The notes: generated by a model not told the origin, from the sequence alone. A stretch of DNA of 15,690 nt from JANOQP01 sp044227705 (GCA_044227705.1 JBGAWE010000097.1:1-15690); one strand, 5' to 3'. Numbered from the stretch's first letter, positions 6,662-13,894 are shown. Translations and numbers: made by a program.

Positions 6662-8716
6662 ATGTTCAAAGTACAGTACGGCGGCAAAAAGGGAAAAGCC
6701 ATCAACCTCGTCGAAAGCCCGGATCTCGTTGCCATCCGAACCAAAAAGGACACTGACCTCGAGAGCATGAACCTTTCGGCGCGCAGCCGGGGGATGATGC
6801 AGGCCGTCGAGAAGGTCGGCGAGTTTCCGGACGCGGGCGTGACGGTCGTCAAGATGAAAGCGGACACCACCAAGATGGCCCTCGAGATGCGCGACGCGAC
6901 CCGTGCCGCGCTCAAACAGGAAGACGGCGTGAAGTTCGCCGGGCGCGTCCTGACGGACGAGAAGAGCGGGGCAATCATGCTCTACACGGAGAATTTTTTC
7001 GTGAAATTCAAGGACGAGGTGGCGGAGGCCAAGTGCGACGAACTGATAAAAAAGTACAACCTGACGGTCAAGAACAAGGTGGTCTTTGCAAAGAACTCCT
7101 ATTTCGTGAAAGCCGCGGAAGGCACGGGGCTGGAGGTTTTTGAGATTGCCCAGAACCTCCTCGCCGAGCCGGAAACGGAGAACTGCCACCCGGAAATCGT
7201 GCAGGAAAGGCGATACAAGTCGCCGAACATCAACCCGCTCCAATGGCACCTGAAAAAAACGACCATCAACGGCACGGCGGTTGACGCGTCCGTCAACGTC
7301 GAGGATGCCTGGAAACTGACGATGGGCGACGGCGTGACCATTGCAGTCGTTGACGATGGCGTGGACATGAACCACCCCGAGTTTGCCGGAAAGATTGTCT
7401 TCCCCCGCGACGTGACCGTCGAAACGGATGACGCGAACCACAAGGACGAAAGCGACGCGCACGGCACCGCTTGCGCAGGCGTGGCCGCGGCAAAGGGCAT
7501 CGACTCATCGGGCGTTGCGCCGATGGCGAAACTGATGCCCATCCGTCTGCGCAGCGGCCTCGGCTCGATGCAAGAGGCCAACGCCTTCGTCTGGGCCGCC
7601 GACAAGGGCGCCGACGTCATCAGTTGCTCGTGGGGGCCGACCGACGGCGATTGGTGGAACCCCGCCGACCGGGTCCACAAACAGGTCGTCGCGCTGCCCG
7701 ACTCGTCGCGGCTGGCGATGGACTACGCCCTGACGAAGGGGCGCGGCGGCAAGGGCTGCGTCATCCTCTTCGCCGCCGGCAACGGCAACGAAAAGGCCGA
7801 CAACGACGGCTATGCCTCCAACCCCGCCATCATCGCCGTCGCTGCCTGCAACGACCGGGGCAAGCGCTCCGTCTACAGCGATTTTGGCGAGAATGTTTGG
7901 GTGGCCTTCCCGTCCGGCGATTTTGAGTACGAGCCGTTCAAGCACCCAGCACCCGTCTCCGAGGGCATCCGCACCACGGACCGCCTCTCAGTGAAAGGCT
8001 ATGAGACGGGAGATTACACCAACAGCTTCGGCGGCACTTCGAGCGCCTGCCCGGGCGTGGCGGGCGTCGTCGCGCTGATGTTGTCGGTCAACCCAAACCT
8101 CTCCCCTTCCGACGTGAAACAGGTCTTGAGAAACTCCTGCGCCCGCATCGATGAGGTCGGCGGCAAGTACGATGCGAACGGCCACTCCATTTATTACGGA
8201 TACGGGCGGCTCGATGCTGGCTTGGCGGTCAAGAACGCGAAGGCCTTCAAGCCCGGCTCGGTGGCAGCCTCGAAACCGGCGACCGGAGGTCAGTCCGACG
8301 GCGATCAGGGCGGCGGGAAACCGGGGGTCTCGGCCAAGTTCCGTTTTTCGAAACAAGAGGTAGCGGCGGCGAACGGGCAACCGGTCGGCAACTTCGACCC
8401 GTCGCAAAAGCTCCTCGGCTTTTCATTGAAAAGCGAGGATAAGTCGTTGAAGATCAAGTACAAAGGCAACGTCAAAGGCGTCATCACGACCGGCGCAGAT
8501 GGCGAGTACGTCGGTGCGGACGACGCCAAAAACCGCCTCATCGGATTTGCCGTCGAAATCGACGGGGAGGCGGCCAAAAAATTCACCGTCGAATATTCGG
8601 CGAAACTGGCAGGCGTGGCGACGGAGGCTGTGGCCCGCAACGGGGCCTTCGTCGGCACCGACAAGAAGACGGGCAAAGCCATCGAGGCCGTCTCCGTGAA
8701 ATTGGTGAAGAAATAG
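6662..8716 (+). CDS. Leaderless subtilisin-like S8 serine protease with C-terminal repeat domain
   Basis: This 684-residue protein has a complete subtilase triad: D231 in VVDDGVD, H267 in AHGTACAG and S460 in GGTSSACPG, with the oxyanion Asn N374 in AAGNGNE. The catalytic domain covers about 205-535. Residues about 95-190 (FFVKFKD, then a KKYNLTVKNK segment) resemble an inhibitory propeptide of the fervidolysin type, so autoprocessing is likely. A Gly/Pro/Ser-rich linker (about 540-560) leads to a beta-rich end with repeating units at about 566-590, 596-635 and 641-684, each with a G-x-x-VG turn and a closing hydrophobic strand. There is no signal peptide and no T9SS sorting domain. It follows the L,D-transpeptidase-like gene by 30 bases and precedes a strong terminator, so the two form a unit. 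Confidence 0.85.
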   Translation: MFKVQYGGKKGKAINLVESPDLVAIRTKKDTDLESMNLSARSRGMMQAVEKVGEFPDAGVTVVKMKADTTKMALEMRDATRAALKQEDGVKFAGRVLTDEKSGAIMLYTENFFVKFKDEVAEAKCDELIKKYNLTVKNKVVFAKNSYFVKAAEGTGLEVFEIAQNLLAEPETENCHPEIVQERRYKSPNINPLQWHLKKTTINGTAVDASVNVEDAWKLTMGDGVTIAVVDDGVDMNHPEFAGKIVFPRDVTVETDDANHKDESDAHGTACAGVAAAKGIDSSGVAPMAKLMPIRLRSGLGSMQEANAFVWAADKGADVISCSWGPTDGDWWNPADRVHKQVVALPDSSRLAMDYALTKGRGGKGCVILFAAGNGNEKADNDGYASNPAIIAVAACNDRGKRSVYSDFGENVWVAFPSGDFEYEPFKHPAPVSEGIRTTDRLSVKGYETGDYTNSFGGTSSACPGVAGVVALMLSVNPNLSPSDVKQVLRNSCARIDEVGGKYDANGHSIYYGYGRLDAGLAVKNAKAFKPGSVAASKPATGGQSDGDQGGGKPGVSAKFRFSKQEVAAANGQPVGNFDPSQKLLGFSLKSEDKSLKIKYKGNVKGVITTGADGEYVGADDAKNRLIGFAVEIDGEAAKKFTVEYSAKLAGVATEAVARNGAFVGTDKKTGKAIEAVSVKLVKK

Positions 8717-8738
8717 CAACTTGCCTCAAGGCAACGAG

Positions 8739-8773
8739 CGGCGGTCGACGAGAGTTGGCCGCCGTTTTTTTTT
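8739..8773 (+). terminator. Rho-independent terminator after the S8 protease
   Basis: An 8-bp stem with one G-U pair (8739-8746 with 8757-8764, core CGGCGG/CCGCCG), a 10-base loop and a run of nine T (8765-8773), 22 bases after the protease stop codon. Confidence 0.9.
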
Positions 8774-8865
8774 GCCCAAACCCTACCCTGCTCTGCTAAC
8801 GCTTCCATCGAAGACCGATAATTCCCATCAAGGCCCGCCGTGTGCCCGCCAGCGAAAGCAGAACA

Positions 8866-9087
8866 ATGACCAGCAACATTCAGTCCTCCGCCGCCAAACT
8901 CACCGACCGCGACATCGAAATCCTACGCCTAGCTGCAGAGGGAAAGACCCAGGCCGAGATGGCCAGGATTCTTTTCATCACCTTCGAAGCGGTAAAAAAG
9001 CGCTCAAACGCGCTGCGCACCAAGCTCGATTCGCCGACCATCGCCAACGCCATTTACAAGGCCGTGCAGGCAGGGCAGCTCGATTGA
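8866..9087 (+). CDS. Orphan LuxR/GerE-type HTH protein
   Basis: Read from ATG 8866, the product is 73 residues and is almost entirely one LuxR-type helix-turn-helix: LTDRDIEILRLAAEGKT, then AEMARIL as the first HTH helix and a recognition helix FEAVKKRSNALRTKL. There is no receiver or sensor domain. A start at 8842 would add eight residues and cannot be excluded. In the family such domains bind DNA as dimers, usually under control of an N-terminal domain; stand-alone ones act through partner proteins or by their level. It is the first gene after the terminator at 8773 and is followed 62 bases later by a conserved gene of unknown function and a dehydrogenase, so it may control that small cluster or something elsewhere. 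Confidence 0.75.
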   Translation: MTSNIQSSAAKLTDRDIEILRLAAEGKTQAEMARILFITFEAVKKRSNALRTKLDSPTIANAIYKAVQAGQLD

Positions 9088-9149
9088 GCGGCGTGGCCGA
9101 GACAGCGCAGCGATTTTGTTCGGAGCGCCAGTCTACTTTCGCCGCCGCC

Positions 9150-9740
9150 ATGCACGACATCGAACCTTTCTGGAAATGGCGCGACCACTACGTTGCCTCC
9201 GAGGACGAGCGCTCGCCGTTCCGGGGCCGCCGCTATTCGGAGCTTTATTTCACGAAAAAAATCTACAACTACCTCATCCACCCGCAATGGGACGGGTTCG
9301 GCAGCCCGACGCTCTACCTGAAGGTCCTCTTCGCCGACTACTCGGACGGCGCGGCGCTCATCGAACTCATCGGCGAATGGAACGACGCGCTGCACAACGA
9401 CGTGGCGACCCTGAAAAGGAAGGTTGTCGAGCCGATGATGGACGCGGGCATCTCGCGTTTCGTATTCTTTTGCGACAACCTGCTGCAGTTCCACTCGGGC
9501 GACGCCGACTATTACGAGGAATGGGCCGAGGAGCTGCGCGACGCCGGCGGCTGGGCTGTATTCATCAACACGAGCCGCCATGTCGAGGAGGAGATGCTTG
9601 CGGGGAGGCTGCAGTTTTACCTGCACTTCGGGGAGGATTTCAACGACGTTAACTGGCGAATCCAAAAGCCCGGTTCCATCGCGGAGGCCATCGGCCAATT
9701 GATAAACGGGCAGACCAAGCGGCTGAAAAGCAGTTTTTGA
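9150..9740 (+). CDS. Conserved Bacteroidota protein of unknown function
   Basis: The product is 196 residues from ATG 9150 (MHDIEPFWKWRDHYVAS). A GTG at 9093 in the same frame would start six bases after the preceding stop, but I remember related Bacteroidota proteins beginning at the MHDIEPF motif, so the later start is preferred. The sequence is acidic and rich in aromatic residues, with HPQWDGFGSPTLYLK, ELIGEWNDALHND and FHSGDADYYEEW as strongly patterned segments. It has no signal peptide and no membrane span, so it is cytosolic. I know no function or named domain. It sits between an orphan HTH gene and a dehydrogenase (15-base gap to the latter), which suggests cotranscription with the dehydrogenase. 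Confidence 0.75.
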   Translation: MHDIEPFWKWRDHYVASEDERSPFRGRRYSELYFTKKIYNYLIHPQWDGFGSPTLYLKVLFADYSDGAALIELIGEWNDALHNDVATLKRKVVEPMMDAGISRFVFFCDNLLQFHSGDADYYEEWAEELRDAGGWAVFINTSRHVEEEMLAGRLQFYLHFGEDFNDVNWRIQKPGSIAEAIGQLINGQTKRLKSSF

Positions 9741-9755
9741 AAAGTAGAATTTCCC

Positions 9756-10505
9756 ATGAATGTGACCGTCCTCGGTGCGACGAGCGACCTCGCCGAAGCC
9801 CTAATCTACCGCTTCGCGCCGCTCGCCTCGAAGTTCAACTTGACCGCCCGGAAGCCGGAAGACCTCGCGCCGCTTATCGCGGATTTGCGGGTTCGGGGGC
9901 TTTGCCAAGCGGCAGACGCTCACACCTTCGACGCGCAAAGCCCTGATTTTCAACTACTTGAAAAACTGGCCGACGAGACAGAAGTGCTGATCGTCGCCAT
10001 TGGCCACCTCGGCGAACAGCGGCTTGCCGAACACGACACGGCCGAGGCGCGGCGGATTTGGGAAACCAATTTCACCTGCCCAGCACTGGCAATTTCCGTC
10101 TTTGCCGAAAAGATGTCGGCCGCCCAGTCCCCAATCCCCAATCCCCAATCCCCAAAATCAATCATCGTCATTTCGTCGGTCGCGGGCGAGCGAGGGCGGG
10201 CGAGCAACTATTTCTATGGCTCCGCAAAAGCCGGGCTTTCCACATTCACCGACGGCCTGCGCCACCGCCTCTTTTCAAAAAACATCCATGTGATGACCGT
10301 CAAACCAGGCTTCCTGTGGACGAAAATGACGGCCGGCCTGCCGCTCCCCGCCCCACTGACGGCCACGCCCGAGCAGGCCGCCGAGCATATCTTCCGGGCG
10401 TGGAAGCGGCGGCGCGGGACGCTCTACGTACTCCCCGTCTGGCGGCTTATCATGTTGATAATCAGGAACTTGCCCGAGGCGATTTTTTTGCGGACGAAGC
10501 TTTAG
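9756..10505 (+). CDS. Short-chain dehydrogenase/reductase, DprE2-like
   Basis: This 249-residue SDR has an unusual nucleotide-binding turn GATSDLAEA (7-15) in place of TGxxxGxG. The catalytic residues are complete and well spaced: N105, S141 in ISSVAG, Y154 and K158 in YGSAKAG, followed by KPGFLWT. The GATSxxAEA turn and the hydrophobic basic C-terminus (TLYVLPVWRLIMLII) are like the DprE2 family, which reduces a keto sugar on a polyprenyl carrier at the inner membrane face; the actual substrate is unknown. An insert SPIPNPQSPK (125-134), encoded by a heptamer repeat, sits just before the strand carrying S141. It should be tolerated as a surface loop. The gene starts 15 bases after the preceding one, so it is probably the last gene of that transcript. 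Confidence 0.8.
   Translation: MNVTVLGATSDLAEALIYRFAPLASKFNLTARKPEDLAPLIADLRVRGLCQAADAHTFDAQSPDFQLLEKLADETEVLIVAIGHLGEQRLAEHDTAEARRIWETNFTCPALAISVFAEKMSAAQSPIPNPQSPKSIIVISSVAGERGRASNYFYGSAKAGLSTFTDGLRHRLFSKNIHVMTVKPGFLWTKMTAGLPLPAPLTATPEQAAEHIFRAWKRRRGTLYVLPVWRLIMLIIRNLPEAIFLRTKL
10123..10153 (-). repeat. Heptamer minisatellite with G-quadruplex potential
   Basis: Read on the plus strand, the unit CCCCAAT is repeated three times and ends in another CCCC, preceded by CCCAGT. On the minus strand this gives five G runs (four of GGGG and one GGG) separated by three-base loops, a strong intramolecular G-quadruplex pattern on the template strand of the dehydrogenase gene. Because 3 x 7 = 21 bases, copies can be added in threes without breaking the frame. 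Confidence 0.85.
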
Positions 10506-10586
10506 CCCAGGATTCATCCTGTGATTTTCCCAAAGAGCGCCGCCTGTCAACCGTCACAAAACATCGGCGGCCGTCGGTTGGCGGGC

Positions 10587-10616
10587 TTGCCCCCTTTTTT
10601 GTTGGCTCTAATTTTG
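10587..10616 (+). promoter_or_regulatory. Bacteroidota-type promoter for the gene at 10633
   Basis: TTG (10587-10589), a 19-base spacer and TAATTTTG (10609-10616) match the Bacteroidota housekeeping promoter (TTTG, 19-21 bases, TAnnTTTG) with a perfect -7 box. Transcription would start near 10623, ten bases before the ATG. Confidence 0.6.
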
Positions 10617-10632
10617 ACCCGACTTTCATCGT

Positions 10633-11217
10633 ATGAGAAAAACCATCCTGCCCGCTCTGCTCTTCGCCGCGTCGAGCGCCGCCGCCCAAAGCACGGCCGC
10701 GCTGCCCGACGCCGTCCCCGAGCGGATGGGCAACCGGCAGATGGCGGCGGAGGTTGGCCGTGCGACGCGCAACGAGTTTGAGCAGAAGCAATTCGCCGGA
10801 CTGGTTCGCAAGCTGCGCGACGCGGTGGAAAAAGGCGACTTCGACCGCGCCTCCTCCTCTCGGCAGACCGTCGTCAGCGCGATGCGGCGGGAGGTGGCAC
10901 AGGCCCGGCAGCAGTTGCAAGCCGTCCGCTCGACATCGCCAGAAGCCGAGGGAGAGCCGACGGAACAGGCAAAAAGAGCTGCTCCAACCCGCCCAGCACC
11001 TCCAATAAAAAAAGACGAGCTGGAGGAAAAAACCACCCGTTTGGCCAAAATGGAAGCCATAGCCGCCGAGGCGCAGGCCTATTATTTCAAAGACGACACC
11101 CGCGAGGCCAACCTCGCCGCCTTGCGCCGAATCGACGAGTTCGCCGCGATGCTCGAAAAAGACACGGTCGAGGGCTTCCAGAAGCTCGGCCCGATGAAAC
11201 AAGGCAGCCGCAATTGA
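10633..11217 (+). CDS. Exported alpha-helical protein of unknown function
   Basis: The 194-residue product starts with a signal peptide (MRKTILPALLFAASSAAAQ, cut near residue 19), so it is periplasmic or exposed. The mature part is nearly all helix with many charged residues: about 35-95 (NRQMAAEVGRATRNEFEQK, LVRKLRDAVEKGDF) and 125-185 (KKDELEEKTTRLAKMEA), separated by a Pro/Ala/Thr-rich linker (about 100-123). Coiled-coil pairing is plausible. I recognise no family. It has a strong promoter match of its own and ends 60 bases before the sigma factor gene, which also has its own box, so it may be separate from the sigma operon or a target of it. Confidence 0.7.
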   Translation: MRKTILPALLFAASSAAAQSTAALPDAVPERMGNRQMAAEVGRATRNEFEQKQFAGLVRKLRDAVEKGDFDRASSSRQTVVSAMRREVAQARQQLQAVRSTSPEAEGEPTEQAKRAAPTRPAPPIKKDELEEKTTRLAKMEAIAAEAQAYYFKDDTREANLAALRRIDEFAAMLEKDTVEGFQKLGPMKQGSRN

Positions 11218-11245
11218 GCCGCGCCAGATTCTCAAAATAGCTTTG
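11214..11245 (+). promoter_or_regulatory. Bacteroidota-type promoter for the ECF sigma gene
   Basis: TTG (11214-11216), a 21-base spacer and TAGCTTTG (11238-11245), a perfect TAnnTTTG. The -33 part overlaps the stop codon of the preceding gene. The leader to the ATG at 11278 would be about 26 bases. It suggests the sigma gene is read by the housekeeping sigma factor as well as, possibly, by itself. Confidence 0.5.
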
Positions 11246-11277
11246 CCGGGCAACCCACCGCCTCCGTTCTCCGAACA

Positions 11278-11856
11278 ATGGACGAAACTACCGGCAATTT
11301 GATTCCCAATCCATCGCATCTCGCCCGTCTGCTCGACGGCTGCCGACAGCACGACCGATACAGCCAGTCGGAGGTCTACAAGCTGTTCTACCGCTACGCG
11401 CTGACGGTGGCGCAGGGCTATTCCGGCTCGGTCGACGAGGCGCGGGAGGTGGTCAACGATGCTTTCCTCCGGGCTTTCACCAAAATCCACCTCTACGACC
11501 CGTCTATGCCGTTCAAGCCGTGGCTCAACCGGGTCGTCGTCCACGCCGCCATCGACCACTACCGCCGCTACCAGGCGAAACAGCCGCAGACGCTCGAGGT
11601 GCAGGAACACCTCCTCAACGCCTCGAACGACAGCACCATTTTGGAAAAAATTGCCGTAGAAGACCTCCGAAAGGCCGTCCAAAAACTTCCGCCCGCCTAT
11701 CGGACGGTACTCAACCTGTTCGCCATCGAGGGCTACGAGCACAACGAAATCGCCAAGATGCTCGGCATCGCGGAAGGCACCTCGAAGTCGAACCTCTTTA
11801 AGGCCCGACTGCGGCTGCGCGAAATATTGACCAAGCTCGAACCCAAAAAAACCTGA
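11278..11856 (+). CDS. ECF-type RNA polymerase sigma factor
   Basis: The product is 192 residues. Region 2 covers about 30-105: an FYRYALTVAQGYSG helix, then VDEAREVVNDAFLRAFTKI, the core-polymerase and -10-binding part, then PWLNRVVVHAAIDHYRRY. Region 4 covers about 128-185 (EDLRKAVQKLPPAYRTVLNLF and EIAKMLGIAEGTSKSNLFKARLRLRE), the -35-binding HTH. There is no region 3 and no extra domain, as expected for the ECF class. The next gene begins 6 bases after the stop and encodes a membrane-anchored protein whose N-terminus is a plausible anti-sigma segment, so the pair is the usual sigma/regulator operon of Bacteroidota. Confidence 0.9.
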   Translation: MDETTGNLIPNPSHLARLLDGCRQHDRYSQSEVYKLFYRYALTVAQGYSGSVDEAREVVNDAFLRAFTKIHLYDPSMPFKPWLNRVVVHAAIDHYRRYQAKQPQTLEVQEHLLNASNDSTILEKIAVEDLRKAVQKLPPAYRTVLNLFAIEGYEHNEIAKMLGIAEGTSKSNLFKARLRLREILTKLEPKKT

Positions 11857-11862
11857 CCGACC

Positions 11863-13230
11863 ATGTCCAACTTCGACGACGATTTCGACCGGGCATATGC
11901 CGACAAGATGCGCCAACAAACCGACCACGACTTCAGCGAGGCGGACTGGCCCGTCCTCTCCGGGCGGCTCGACGAGGACAAGCGCAAGCGGTGGCGCGGC
12001 TTCCCATTTTGGGTGACGGTTGCGCTGGCAGGGCTGCTTTTGTTGACCAACCTGTTCTGGTTTTTGAACTACCGGCAGTCGGTCGGCAGGGGCGAGAAGG
12101 CTCAAGATGTAACATTTGTCCACCCGACGGACAGGGGAGAACTTTCCCAGACCACACCCCCCGGCAGCTCGAATGAGAAAGCGCAGGCTTCTGAAAATGC
12201 AACATTTGCCCACCCCTCGATAGGCTCACGGGCTTCTCGAAATGTAACATCCGTCCACAACGACACGGTCTACATCTATCCCAAGACCAGGGAAAACAGG
12301 CTGGCTTCGATGAACGAAACCGAGCTCCGCTCGGCGAGCGAAGGTGAGCTTTTGGCCGAACTCGAGCGGCGTTTTCCGCTGGCGATGGCTTCCGTTTTGG
12401 CAAAGAACGGCTCAGCTCCGGCGGTTCAAAAAGCACCAGAAACCGCCGACCAACCGGCTGAAAACCATGCTGTCGTGATGGACAAGGTGCCGTTGGCGGG
12501 TTCCCCGAAAATTGGTCATCGAATCCTTTGGCCCTTCCATCCGGGCAAAAAGCCACTGATTTTCATCAAAAACAACCCCGGAACCACCGAGCCGCCGACC
12601 GTCGAGAACGAGCGAAAGCCGCGCCGACTTTTACAACACGACTGGTGGGCGACGCGCTACACAGGCGGCTGGCTCCTCCCCATCAGCGACGACCTCACCA
12701 AAAAGTCGGGCAATTCCTTTGGCGCGGAACTCGAGTACGGCTTCAGCCCCGACCGTTCTGTTTGGATCGAAATCTCGCAGTCCTCGCTCACCTGCACGGG
12801 CAATGCAACGGACGACTACGGGGTCGAGACGCCCTACCGGCATGATTTCCGAATCACGCATTTTGAGACCGTAAAGGGTCCCAAAAAGTCGATTCGGCTG
12901 GGCTTCGGCGGTCGGTGGCGGCAGGCCAGGGAGCACAAATGGGGTCGTGTCGGAGTTGGCGTCGGCTACATCCTCGAATATCCACAGGCCTACAATCTCC
13001 ACGTCAGGTGGGAAAATCTCTTCGACACCAACCTCAACGACGAACAGGATCTGTCCATCCCGAAAGAGGGCTATGCCATCGGCTATCTGCACGGCGACAT
13101 CGGCATCGAATGGCGGCTCGGAAGCTCGTGGCTCGCATCGCTCAACTATTGGCGCGAGGCAAAAGGCCATTACCGGGACGGAATGCCGGGCTACACCGGG
13201 TTGAAGGCAGGGCTCGCCTACAAGTTTTGA
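11863..13230 (+). CDS. Anti-sigma-like membrane protein with C-terminal outer-membrane barrel domain
   Basis: The 455-residue product has three parts. Residues 1-46 are charged and would be cytoplasmic (MSNFDDDFDRAYADKM), like the sigma-binding end of such regulators. Residues 47-69 are one membrane helix (FWVTVALAGLLLLTNLFWFL) followed by a polar linker to about 259. Residues 260-455 are alternating amphipathic strands (WWATRYTGGWLLP, GVGVGYILEY, GLKAGLAYKF) ending in Phe, the mark of outer-membrane beta-barrels. No signal peptide other than the helix is present. The gene follows the sigma factor by 6 bases. The family is common downstream of ECF genes in Bacteroidota; how one chain meets both membranes is not settled here. 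The linker holds three related repeats. Confidence 0.7.
   Translation: MSNFDDDFDRAYADKMRQQTDHDFSEADWPVLSGRLDEDKRKRWRGFPFWVTVALAGLLLLTNLFWFLNYRQSVGRGEKAQDVTFVHPTDRGELSQTTPPGSSNEKAQASENATFAHPSIGSRASRNVTSVHNDTVYIYPKTRENRLASMNETELRSASEGELLAELERRFPLAMASVLAKNGSAPAVQKAPETADQPAENHAVVMDKVPLAGSPKIGHRILWPFHPGKKPLIFIKNNPGTTEPPTVENERKPRRLLQHDWWATRYTGGWLLPISDDLTKKSGNSFGAELEYGFSPDRSVWIEISQSSLTCTGNATDDYGVETPYRHDFRITHFETVKGPKKSIRLGFGGRWRQAREHKWGRVGVGVGYILEYPQAYNLHVRWENLFDTNLNDEQDLSIPKEGYAIGYLHGDIGIEWRLGSSWLASLNYWREAKGHYRDGMPGYTGLKAGLAYKF
12099..12260 (+). repeat. Three diverged direct repeats in the linker of the barrel protein
   Basis: Copies at about 12099-12135, 12186-12224 and 12231-12260 share a core like AATGTAACATTTGTCCACCC with small changes, and give DVTFVHP, NATFAHP and NVTSVHN in the protein. 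Spacing is uneven (about 87 and 45 bases), which argues against simple slippage and for a dispersed element copied into a tolerant linker. Confidence 0.65.
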
Positions 13231-13243
13231 CCGAAAAGAGCCC

Positions 13244-13290
13244 AAAGAGAAGCCCAACTTGCTGGAAATCAACAAGTTGGGCTTTTCTTT
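13244..13290. terminator. Long hairpin between the convergent ECF loci
   Basis: An 18-bp stem with one G-U pair (13244-13261 with 13273-13290, core AAGCCCAACTTG) has an 11-base loop and is flanked by A- and T-rich sequence, and can be extended outward with a bulge. It lies between the stop of the barrel protein (13230) and that of the last DUF4252 gene (13309), so it can end transcripts from both sides. Confidence 0.85.
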
Positions 13291-13308
13291 TGGGGCTTAA
13301 AAGCAAGG

Positions 13309-13857
13309 TCACACCTGCGGCACTTCCTCCTTTTTCGGCTCAGGGATGGGCAGCTTGGGAATCTTTGCACCCGATTTGCTCCCCGATTTTTGGATGAGCC
13401 GGTTGACGTCCTCGATGCGGATACGGCCTTTCATGCGGATGAGGACAAACTGGTCCTCGTCGCGCACGACGAGCAGGAGGCGGCGGATTTTCCCCCTTTT
13501 TTCTTTCGCGGCGATGGCCACATGGGTGCCGCCTCCCTCGCGCACCTCGATGAGCGGCTCCACGCCCGACCGCTCGGCGCGGCGCATCATCTTTTGTACA
13601 TCTTCCGAGTTGACCGGGCTGCCGCTGCCGATGACGAGCAGGCGCATCGTGCCGATGGAGCGGATGAGCCGCCGCTCGACACGGTCGCGGCCGAAGATGC
13701 TGCCGACCTTGAAGAGCGCGCCGGGTATCATAAAATGGACCCGCTCGTGGCCCGTGTGCTTGTACTCGCGGAAGATGGCGTTGACGCCGCGCTGGGCGGT
13801 CGCGGCCAAGGCCAGAAAAGAGGCCAACACGGTGGCTATCAGCAGTTTATGGTTCAT
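13309..13857 (-). CDS. DUF4252 protein, second paralogue
   Basis: The 182-residue product starts with a signal peptide (MNHKLLIATVLASFLALAATAQ). The rest follows the DUF4252 pattern: an early FMIPGALFKVGS segment (the family's phe-hydrophobic-P start), RLLVIGSG, an IEVREGG segment, then LLLVVRDEDQFVLIRMKGRI near the C-terminus. The tail is rich in Lys, Ser and Pro (IPKLPIPEPKKEEVPQV). Its function is not known; the family regularly sits next to ECF sigma factors in Bacteroidota and is assumed to be envelope-located. Unlike its neighbour it is markedly basic. It is the last gene of a four-gene run (sigma, anti-sigma-like, two DUF4252), 77 bases after the first paralogue. Confidence 0.8.
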   Translation of the reverse strand: MNHKLLIATVLASFLALAATAQRGVNAIFREYKHTGHERVHFMIPGALFKVGSIFGRDRVERRLIRSIGTMRLLVIGSGSPVNSEDVQKMMRRAERSGVEPLIEVREGGGTHVAIAAKEKRGKIRRLLLVVRDEDQFVLIRMKGRIRIEDVNRLIQKSGSKSGAKIPKLPIPEPKKEEVPQV

Positions 13858-13894
13858 GGCAGAGGTGATTTTGATTGTTAGCAGATGGAAAGAG

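Noticed and set aside
5497..6756. Plus-strand frame of 419 codons overlapping the L,D-transpeptidase-like gene
   Set aside because: It is the shifted frame of that gene, rich in Arg, Gln and Pro, with no family features, while the chosen frame has the His/Cys motifs.
8721..9149. Upstream extension of the conserved 196-residue gene
   Set aside because: The extension runs through the terminator, the intergenic region and the HTH gene in another frame, and its sequence looks non-coding.
10581..10600. Possible terminator after the dehydrogenase gene
   Set aside because: The GGG/CCC stem is only three pairs long, although a T run follows, and the sequence overlaps a better promoter match.
10462..12213. 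Minus-strand frame of 583 codons
   Set aside because: It lies antisense to the exported helical protein and the ECF sigma factor, both well supported, and runs over their promoters. No motif is seen.
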